From Actinomycetes bacterium (GTDB lineage: Bacteria > Actinomycetota > Actinomycetes > Propionibacteriales > Nocardioidaceae), in the NCBI GenBank assembly GCA_023396115.1, contig JAEWXC010000062.1, positions 3,003-67,002 of the forward strand: DNA of 64,000 nucleotides, written 5' to 3'. Shown here piece after piece: positions 58,565-64,000 of this stretch; position 1 is the stretch's first letter; every line of letters starts with the position of its first letter. A program made the translations under genes and the position numbers. A model generated the notes under the pieces. The model was given only the letters and a program-made list of their open reading frames with translations, was not told the DNA's origin and searched no databases.

Positions 58565-59644
58565 ATGGCCATGGAGATCAGCACCACCCTCACCAGCACC
58601 CCCACCGACGACGCCCGGCTCGCGGAGATCCTCGCCGACCCCGGCTTCGGCGTGCACTTCACCGACCACATGTTCACGGTGGAGTGGACCCCCGAGGAGG
58701 GCTGGCACGGTGCCCGGATCGAGCCCTACGGCCCGATCTCGCTGGACCCCGCCACGGCCGTGCTGCACTACGCCCAGGAGACCTTCGAGGGGATGAAGGC
58801 CTACCGGCACGCCGACGACTCGGTGTGGCTGTTCCGTCCCGAGGCCAACGCCGCCCGGATGGCCCGCTCCAGCGAGCGGCTCGCGCTCCCGGTCCTGGAG
58901 ACCGAGGACTTCCTGGCCGCCTGTCGCGCGCTGGTCGAGGTCGACCAGCGCTGGGTGCCCTCGGCGGAGGGGGAGAAGAGCCTCTACCTGCGTCCGTTCA
59001 TGTTCGCCTCCGAGCGGTTCCTGGGCGTGCGGCCCAGCCAGCACGTCACGTTCATGGTCATCGCCAGCCCGGCCGGGGCCTACTTCAAGGGTGGGGTCAA
59101 GCCGGTCAACCTGTGGCTGACCACCGACTACACCCGCGCCGGGCGCGGCGGCATGGGCGCGGCCAAGACCGGCGGCAACTACGCCTCCTCGCTGGTGGCC
59201 CAGCAGCAGGCCAGCGCCCAGGGCTGCGACCAGGTCGTCTTCCTCGACGCCCAGGAGGGTCGCTACGTCGAGGAGCTCGGCGGGATGAACATGTACTTCG
59301 TGCACGCCGACGGGTCGATCGTCACCCCGGCCACCGGCACGATCCTGGAGGGCATCACCCGCTCCTCGATCATCGAGCTGGCCCGTGGTCTGAGCCACGA
59401 GGTCACCGAGCGGCTCTTCTCCATCGACGAGTGGCGTGAGGGGATCGCCTCGGGCGACCTCGTGGAGGTCTTCGCCTGCGGGACCGCGGCCGTGGTCACC
59501 CCGGTCGGCGAGCTGCGTTCGGCCGAGGGCACCACCCGGGCGCCGGCCAGCCAGGAGCTGACCATGAAGATCCGTCAGGCGCTCGTCGACATCCAGTACG
59601 GCCGGGCCGCAGACCCCGCCGGCTGGATGCAGCGCGCGGTCTGA
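58565..59644 (+). CDS. ilvE: branched-chain amino-acid aminotransferase
   Basis: A 359-residue class IV PLP aminotransferase that makes Leu, Ile and Val from their keto acids. It has LHYAQETFEGMKAYRHADDSVWLFRPEANAARM, the PLP Lys in GAAKTGGNYASSLVAQQQA (near residue 201), VEELGGMNMYFV and VFACGTAAVVTPVG. ATG 58565 (MAMEIS) follows AGGGAG. It lies 85 bases after leuB. Confidence 0.96.
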   Translation: MAMEISTTLTSTPTDDARLAEILADPGFGVHFTDHMFTVEWTPEEGWHGARIEPYGPISLDPATAVLHYAQETFEGMKAYRHADDSVWLFRPEANAARMARSSERLALPVLETEDFLAACRALVEVDQRWVPSAEGEKSLYLRPFMFASERFLGVRPSQHVTFMVIASPAGAYFKGGVKPVNLWLTTDYTRAGRGGMGAAKTGGNYASSLVAQQQASAQGCDQVVFLDAQEGRYVEELGGMNMYFVHADGSIVTPATGTILEGITRSSIIELARGLSHEVTERLFSIDEWREGIASGDLVEVFACGTAAVVTPVGELRSAEGTTRAPASQELTMKIRQALVDIQYGRAADPAGWMQRAV

Positions 59645-59674
59645 GCCCGCACCGCGCCCCAGCGGACGCCGGTC

Positions 59675-59710
59675 GGCGCCCCGTCCCCGGTCAACACCGG
59701 GCGGGGCGCC
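59675..59710 (+). terminator. ilvE terminator hairpin
   Basis: Stem GGCGCCCCG (59675-59683) with CGGGGCGCC (59702-59710), and an inner CCGGT/ACCGG helix. Confidence 0.7.
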
Positions 59711-59738
59711 GCTGCCGGGATCGGCTGGGCCGCGGGGC

Positions 59739-59744
59739 TACGCT
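59739..59744 (+). promoter_or_regulatory. -10 hexamer of the kinase gene, likely leaderless
   Basis: TACGCT ends six bases before the GTG at 59751. Confidence 0.5.
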
Positions 59745-59750
59745 CGTGCG

Positions 59751-61460
59751 GTGAGTACTCCGTCCCCGCAGCACCCCACTGCGCCGCCGCCCGGCCTGCG
59801 GGTGGGTGGCTACGAGTTGCTGACCCGGCTCGGCGAGGGCGGCATGGGCGTGGTGCACCTGGCCCGGCGTCCCGGGGGTGACCGGGTGGCGCTGAAGGTG
59901 CTGCGACCGGCGATCATCGGCGACACCGAGGCCCGGGCGCGGCTGGCCCAGGAGGTCGGGTCGCTGTCCCGGATCAAGTCCCACCGGGTCGCCGAGATCA
60001 TCGACGCCGACCCGTGGGGTGACATCCCCTACGTCGCCACCCGCTACGTGCCCGGTCTGTCGCTGCACGAGCAGGTCGAGCAGGAGGGCCCGATCCTCGG
60101 CACCGACCTGCACTGGTTCGCCCGGTGCCTGGCCGAGGCGCTCTCCGCGGTGCACGCGGTCGGGGTCCTGCACCGCGACATCAAGCCCTCGAACATCCTG
60201 ATGGAGGGCCGCAGCCCGGTCCTCATCGACTTCGGCCTGGCCCGGCTCGCCGACGACCCGCGGCTGACCCACCAGGGCTGGCTGCTCGGCACACCCGGGT
60301 ACCTGGCGCCCGAGATCCTCTACGGCGACGACGCCAGCCCCGCCAGTGACGTGCACGCCTGGGCCGCCACGGTCGCCTTCGCCGGCAGCGGGACCCCGCC
60401 GTTCGGTCGCGGCCCCTCGGTGGCGGTGATGGACCGGGTCCGGCGCGGCGAGTACTCCCTGGCCGGCATCGAGGAGCCGATCGCCTCCCTGCTGCGCGAG
60501 GCGCTCGCCCCGGACCCGCTGGACCGGCCCACGTTGCGGGAGCTGCGCGAGTGGCTGGACCGCGACGACCAGGTCACCGCGCTGCACCAGGTGCGGCCCC
60601 CGGTGGCGGCCACCTCCGACCCCTCCCAGCTGACCGTGCCGCTGGTGGCTGCCGGGGGAGCGGGCCCGGGCGGAGTGGCCGCGGTCGAACCGCCCACGCT
60701 CGCCGAGCCGGAGCACCGGCCCGACCCGGCCCCGGCCCTCGTGGCGCCGGACCAGGAGTGGGACGCGGTCGGCTCGACCGACTGGAGCGCCCCGTCGGAG
60801 TACCGGACCCGCCCGCTGCAGACCGCCGTGCTCGCCGAGGGCGAGGACGAGACCCGCTGGCTGGGGACCGACGACGCCCCCGTGCAGGGTCGTCCCCCGG
60901 CCGGGGAACGGTTCCGTGCCGCGGTGCTCAACCTGGCGGCCGCCGGCGTCGTCGGCGCCGCCACCGCCCTGGCCCCGGTGGTCACCCTCGTCCTGGTCGC
61001 GCTGCTGGTGTGGCTGGTCCGGTCCGGCTCGATGGCCGGATCGGCGCGCGCCGACCGGCGCCAGGTGCGCGGTGCCAAGTGGTACGACGGGGTCCAGACG
61101 CTCGTCTCCACCCCGGTGCACCTGGTCCGGGCACTGCCCGGATCGGTGCTGCTGCTCGGCTGGAGCCTCGGGGTGGCGGCCGCCGCGGCGCTGCTCTGCT
61201 ACGCCGTCGCCCTGGGCGTGCTGCCCGGTCTGGCCGTCTCCGGGACGGTGCTCGGACTGGGGCTGTGGTTCGGTCCCGGCGCCGAACGTTGGTCCGGTCC
61301 CGTCGGGCGGGTGGTGCGACCCACCGCCGCCCGTCCGGTGCTGTGGTTGCTCTCGGTCGTGGTGCTGGTCGCCGCCGCGAGCGGCCTGCTCGCCGCCGCC
61401 AAGTCGAGCGGCACCGAGTGGGCGCCGTGGCAGCAGGCCCCGCTGTCGGTGCTGCGCTGA
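59751..61460 (+). CDS. membrane-associated Ser/Thr protein kinase (PknB-like)
   Basis: A 569-residue Hanks-type kinase. Kinase landmarks: G-loop GEGGMG (28-33), Lys49 in VALKVL, HRDIKPSN (141-148), DFG (160-162) and TPGYLAPE (181-188). The domain ends near residue 280. A linker rich in Pro/Ala/Glu (about 285-385) leads to three or four membrane segments (about 385-425, 460-505 and 530-560). There are no extracellular PASTA domains, so it is not PknB itself; it resembles the kinases with multi-pass C-termini. Targets are unknown. Confidence 0.92.
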   Translation: MSTPSPQHPTAPPPGLRVGGYELLTRLGEGGMGVVHLARRPGGDRVALKVLRPAIIGDTEARARLAQEVGSLSRIKSHRVAEIIDADPWGDIPYVATRYVPGLSLHEQVEQEGPILGTDLHWFARCLAEALSAVHAVGVLHRDIKPSNILMEGRSPVLIDFGLARLADDPRLTHQGWLLGTPGYLAPEILYGDDASPASDVHAWAATVAFAGSGTPPFGRGPSVAVMDRVRRGEYSLAGIEEPIASLLREALAPDPLDRPTLRELREWLDRDDQVTALHQVRPPVAATSDPSQLTVPLVAAGGAGPGGVAAVEPPTLAEPEHRPDPAPALVAPDQEWDAVGSTDWSAPSEYRTRPLQTAVLAEGEDETRWLGTDDAPVQGRPPAGERFRAAVLNLAAAGVVGAATALAPVVTLVLVALLVWLVRSGSMAGSARADRRQVRGAKWYDGVQTLVSTPVHLVRALPGSVLLLGWSLGVAAAAALLCYAVALGVLPGLAVSGTVLGLGLWFGPGAERWSGPVGRVVRPTAARPVLWLLSVVVLVAAASGLLAAAKSSGTEWAPWQQAPLSVLR

Positions 61461-61540
61461 GGGGGACCGGGCACGCCGGTGGCGTGGTCGGATGTCGGAC
61501 AACCCCGGCGGTCCGGTACCCCGCGTGCCACGATGGTCCC

Positions 61541-61567
61541 GTGCTGCACACCATCATCGTTCGCTAG
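61541..61567 (+). CDS. cimA leader peptide (MLHTIIVR)
   Basis: An eight-residue frame from GTG 61541 with Ile-Ile-Val (ATC ATC GTT) before its stop, followed by an intrinsic terminator with a seven-T run. Isoleucine is the end product of the citramalate route, so Ile codons in the leader fit the gene it precedes. Confidence 0.7.
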   Translation: MLHTIIVR

Positions 61568-61592
61568 CGCGACGGTCCCGACCGCCGCGCCC

Positions 61593-61618
61593 AACCTCTC
61601 GTTCCGGGAGGTTTTTTT
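61593..61618 (+). terminator. cimA attenuator terminator
   Basis: AACCTC (61593-61598) pairs with GAGGTT (61608-61613), followed by a T run to 61618. It lies between the leader peptide and the cimA ribosome site. Confidence 0.8.
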
Positions 61619-61645
61619 GTTGCAGCCCCGATGAAGGAGGCCTCG

Positions 61646-63232
61646 ATGGACCTGCAGGGTCAGTTCCACGTCTACGACACCACCCTGCGCGACGGCGCCC
61701 AGCAGGAGGGGCTCAACCTCTCCGTCGCTGACAAGCTGGCCATCGCGGGGCTCCTCGACGAGCTGGGCGTGGGTTACATCGAGGGCGGGTGGCCCGGCGC
61801 CAACCCGCGCGACACCGAGTTCTTCCGCCGTGCCCTCGCCGGCGAGCTCCAGCTGCGGCACGCCCGGCTGGCCGCCTTCGGCTCCACCCGCAAGGCGGGT
61901 GTCCGGGTCGAGGACGACCCGCAGGTCGAGGCGCTGCTCGAGTCCGGGGCGCCCACCGTCACGCTGGTGGCCAAGTCGCACGTGCGCCACGTCGAGCTGG
62001 CGCTGCGCACCACCCGCGAGGAGAACCTGGCGATGGTCTCCGACACCGTCGCCCACCTGGTCGCCCAGGGGCGTGAGGTCGTCGTCGACGCCGAGCACTT
62101 CTTCGACGGGTTCCGGCTTGACCGCGGCTACGCGCTCGAGGTGGTCCGGGCCGCGGCCGAGGCCGGTGCCGGGGTCGTCGCGCTGTGCGACACCAACGGC
62201 GGGATGCTGCCGCACTGGGTCGGTGAGATCGTCGCCGACGTGGTCGCCGAGACCGGGGTCCGGGTCGGCATCCACGCCCACAACGACACCGGGTGTGCGG
62301 TGGCGAACTCGCTCGCCGCGGTCGAGGCCGGCGCCACCCACGTGCAGGGCTGCATCAACGGGTACGGCGAACGGACCGGCAACGCCGACCTGGTCACCGT
62401 GGTCGCCAACCTGCAGCTCAAGCTGGGTCGACAGGTGCTGCCGCCCGGCCTGCTGCCCGAGTCCACCCGGATCGCGCACGCCATCGCCGAGGTCACCAAC
62501 GTCCCGCCCGCCGGTCGCCAGCCCTACGTCGGCGCCAGCGCCTTCGCGCACAAGGCCGGCCTGCACGCCAGCGCGATCAAGGTCGACCCGAACCTCTACC
62601 AGCACCTGGACCCGCTCGAGGTCGGCAACGACATGCGCCTGCTGGTCTCCGACATGGCCGGGCGCGCCTCGATCGAGCTCAAGGGCAAGGAGCTGGGTCA
62701 CGACCTGTCCGGCGACCGTGAGCTCGTCACCCGGTTGACCGACCGGGTCAAGCAGCTCGAGCAGCGGGGTTACACCTTCGAGGCCGCCGACGCCTCCTTC
62801 GAGCTGCTGCTCCTGGAGGAGGCCGAGGGCACCCGGCCCAGCTACTTCGAGACCGAGTCGTGGCGGGTCATCACCGAGACCCAGCCCGCGGCCGGGGCCG
62901 AGGCGGTCTCCGAGGCCACCGTGAAGATCCGCTCCGCCGGGGTGCGCTACGTGGTGACGGGGGAGGGCAACGGGCCGGTCAACGCCCTCGACGCCGCGCT
63001 GCGTGAGGCGATCGGGCAGGCGTACCCGGAGGTCGCCAAGTTCGAGCTGATCGACTACAAGGTCCGGATCCTCGACCAGGGACACGGCACCGACGCGATC
63101 ACCCGCGTGCTGATCGAGACTTCCGACGGGGAGACCTCGTGGGTCACCGTCGGGGTCGGTGCGAACGTCATCGAGGCGTCCTGGGGTGCCCTGGTCGACG
63201 GGCTGACGTTCGGCCTGCGCCGCCACCACTGA
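61646..63232 (+). CDS. cimA: (R)-citramalate synthase
   Basis: A 528-residue member of the LeuA/citramalate family. It condenses pyruvate and acetyl-CoA to citramalate, giving 2-oxobutyrate for isoleucine without threonine deaminase. Seen: FHVYDTTLRDGAQQEGLNLSV (metal Asp and Arg), YIEGGWPGANPRDTEFF, GIHAHNDTGCAVANSLAAVEAG (HxH metal site), GCINGYGERTGNADLVTV and a C-terminal LeuA dimer regulatory domain (about 400-528). The length and YIEGGWPGANP favour citramalate over isopropylmalate synthase. The start ATG 61646 is set by AAGGAGG at 61634-61640; an ATG at 61631 would lie before that site. Confidence 0.93.
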   Translation: MDLQGQFHVYDTTLRDGAQQEGLNLSVADKLAIAGLLDELGVGYIEGGWPGANPRDTEFFRRALAGELQLRHARLAAFGSTRKAGVRVEDDPQVEALLESGAPTVTLVAKSHVRHVELALRTTREENLAMVSDTVAHLVAQGREVVVDAEHFFDGFRLDRGYALEVVRAAAEAGAGVVALCDTNGGMLPHWVGEIVADVVAETGVRVGIHAHNDTGCAVANSLAAVEAGATHVQGCINGYGERTGNADLVTVVANLQLKLGRQVLPPGLLPESTRIAHAIAEVTNVPPAGRQPYVGASAFAHKAGLHASAIKVDPNLYQHLDPLEVGNDMRLLVSDMAGRASIELKGKELGHDLSGDRELVTRLTDRVKQLEQRGYTFEAADASFELLLLEEAEGTRPSYFETESWRVITETQPAAGAEAVSEATVKIRSAGVRYVVTGEGNGPVNALDAALREAIGQAYPEVAKFELIDYKVRILDQGHGTDAITRVLIETSDGETSWVTVGVGANVIEASWGALVDGLTFGLRRHH

Positions 63233-63303
63233 CGGCTGCCGCCCGGCGCCCGGGTGGGTGCTGGGCCGCGCATCCGATGGGTGCTCCGGTCCTGCGCGTC
63301 CGG

Positions 63304-63333
63304 CCTCCCCGGCAACGCGACGGGCCGGGGAGG
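63304..63333 (+). terminator. hairpin after cimA
   Basis: Stem CCTCCCCGG (63304-63312) with CCGGGGAGG (63325-63333), 72 bases after the stop. Confidence 0.6.
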
Positions 63334-63393
63334 AGGGAGGGGGCGCGTCCTGGCCCGACCCGCGCGTCGCTGCGTGCTGCAGGCCGGTCCGGC

Positions 63394-63399
63394 TAGGGT
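63394..63399 (+). promoter_or_regulatory. -10 hexamer of the small membrane protein gene, likely leaderless
   Basis: TAGGGT ends seven bases before the GTG at 63407. Confidence 0.5.
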
Positions 63400-63406
63400 C
63401 GGGCAC

Positions 63407-63763
63407 GTGACCCAGCAGCCCGCCCCCGTCCCGCCGCAGCGGACCGCCGACCGGGTCGTCGGGGCCCTGCTCAGCGTGCTGCTGCTGTGCATCGGCGGTT
63501 TCCTGGGCATCCTCGGGTGGATGGACATCGGGCTGGAGGCGGCCAACTGCTCGACCTCCCGGTGCCGTAGCGCCGGGACGGACCTGCTCACCGTCGCGAT
63601 CGTGCTGGTCCCGGTGCTGCCGGGCGTGGGGTCGCTGGTCTGGCTGGCCCGGCGCGCGCGCCGCGGGGCCCCGGCCTGGTGGGTGCCACTCGTCTGTGCC
63701 CTGCCGCTGCTGCTCTACCCGGCCGTGCTCCGGGACGTCGTCGACGCCTGGGTCGCCCGCTGA
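63407..63763 (+). CDS. hypothetical small membrane protein
   Basis: A 118-residue protein from GTG 63407. After a Pro/Gln-rich N-terminus it has three hydrophobic segments (VVGALLSVLLLCIGGFLGILGW, LLTVAIVLVPVLPGVGSLVWL and WWVPLVCALPLLLYPAVL), with a Cys pair (CSTSRC) between the first two. No family is recognised. It has its own leaderless-type promoter and is followed by a repeat array that runs out of the window. Confidence 0.75.
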   Translation: MTQQPAPVPPQRTADRVVGALLSVLLLCIGGFLGILGWMDIGLEAANCSTSRCRSAGTDLLTVAIVLVPVLPGVGSLVWLARRARRGAPAWWVPLVCALPLLLYPAVLRDVVDAWVAR

Positions 63764-63768
63764 GCCGA

Positions 63769-64000
63769 CCGGGCGCCTTCCGCGACGCCGACCGGGCACT
63801 TGTGTGGCCCCGACCGGGCGGTTTGTTTCCGATCGGGCACTTGCGCGGCCCCGACCGGGCACTTGTGTGGCCCCGACCGGGCACTTAGTCGCCGATCGGG
63901 CACTTGCGCGGCGCCGGCCGGGCACTTTGTCGCCGACCGGGCACTTGCGTGGCGTCGACCGGGCACGTTGTCGATGCTGACCGGGCGGTTTGTTTCCGAC
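63769..64000. repeat. tandem array of 22-base and 19-base units (array B, runs off the window)
   Basis: Eleven units, most beginning CCGGGCACTT, directly abut. Some are about 22 bases and some 19 (CCGGGCGGTTTGTTTCCGA, CCGGGCACTTAGTCGCCGA, CCGGGCACTTTGTCGCCGA). They alternate irregularly. The units are those of array A at 49619. The last unit reaches the window end. Confidence 0.85.

Noticed and set aside
61631..61645. cimA start at ATG 61631
   Set aside because: The only strong ribosome site (AAGGAGG at 61634-61640) lies downstream of that ATG and fits the start at 61646.
1..64000. tRNA, rRNA or insertion sequences
   Set aside because: No cloverleaf with a T-loop and CCA-type end, no rRNA segment and no transposase or terminal inverted repeats were recognised by reading; a tRNAscan or Rfam run would settle RNA genes.

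Overview
The window is chromosomal DNA of a high-GC actinobacterium. Evidence: strong G/C bias at third codon positions, many GTG starts, 1-4 base start/stop overlaps, a 13E12-type HNH gene behind a mycobacterial-type SOS box, a DtxR/IdeR-type iron box, and TAnnnT -10 hexamers 5-7 bases before start codons. The gene set and order (gatCAB, ilvD, ilvBNC, serA, leuB, ilvE, cimA) look most like Nocardioides or a relative. That is an inference from remembered gene order, not a search result. No tRNA, rRNA, CRISPR or insertion sequence was recognised.

Layout. 1-4.0 kb: end of a secreted SGNH hydrolase lipoprotein, then gatCAB. 4.2-5.5 kb: a frameshifted 13E12/HNH gene. 5.6-11.9 kb: a cobalamin riboswitch followed by five tightly coupled genes, an alpha/alpha-barrel secreted protein, a DUF4430-like anchored protein, and an ECF transporter (T, fused ATPases, S). 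This looks like a two-piece bacterial counterpart of intrinsic factor/transcobalamin feeding an ECF importer. 11.9-21.1 kb: accessory genes (glucose/sorbosone dehydrogenase-like lipoprotein, EamA exporter, PadR-controlled DrrAB-type ABC exporter, reductases, lipoprotein, ECF sigma with membrane partner). 21.3-24.1 kb: ilvD, an amidohydrolase and a small deoxyribosyltransferase-like gene.

24.2-32.1 kb: a cassette of a 1462-residue cadherin-repeat/beta-helix surface protein, three tandem phage-tail-collar paralogues, a GNAT acetyltransferase, a Tat-exported binding-protein-like protein and a small convergent gene resembling DUF6916. No other phage genes are present. 32.2-35.3 kb: kynU, an S66 peptidase and a GNAT. 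35.3-39.3 kb: ilvBNC behind a leader peptide and attenuator. 39.4-42.8 kb: efeUOB iron uptake behind an iron box. 42.9-47.6 kb: flavin monooxygenase, TetR and hydrolase, divergent from two SDR genes, with a palindromic operator between. 47.7-49.5 kb: an ABC exporter. 49.8-54.7 kb: a DsbA-like protein, serA, and a divergent MocR-type regulator/YczE pair. 54.7-57 kb: a TauD-like dioxygenase with TetR and operator, and a methyltransferase. 57.1-63.2 kb: leuB, ilvE, a Ser/Thr kinase and cimA; leuB and cimA each have a leader peptide rich in Val/Leu/Ile. 63.4-64 kb: a small membrane protein and a tandem repeat array.

Branched-chain synthesis is the metabolic theme (cimA, ilvD, ilvBNC, leuB, ilvE), with three separate candidate transcription attenuators. 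Non-coding features of note are four short tandem repeats that start exactly at stop codons, two arrays of mixed 22- and 19-base repeats, and an interspersed repeat at three intergenic sites.
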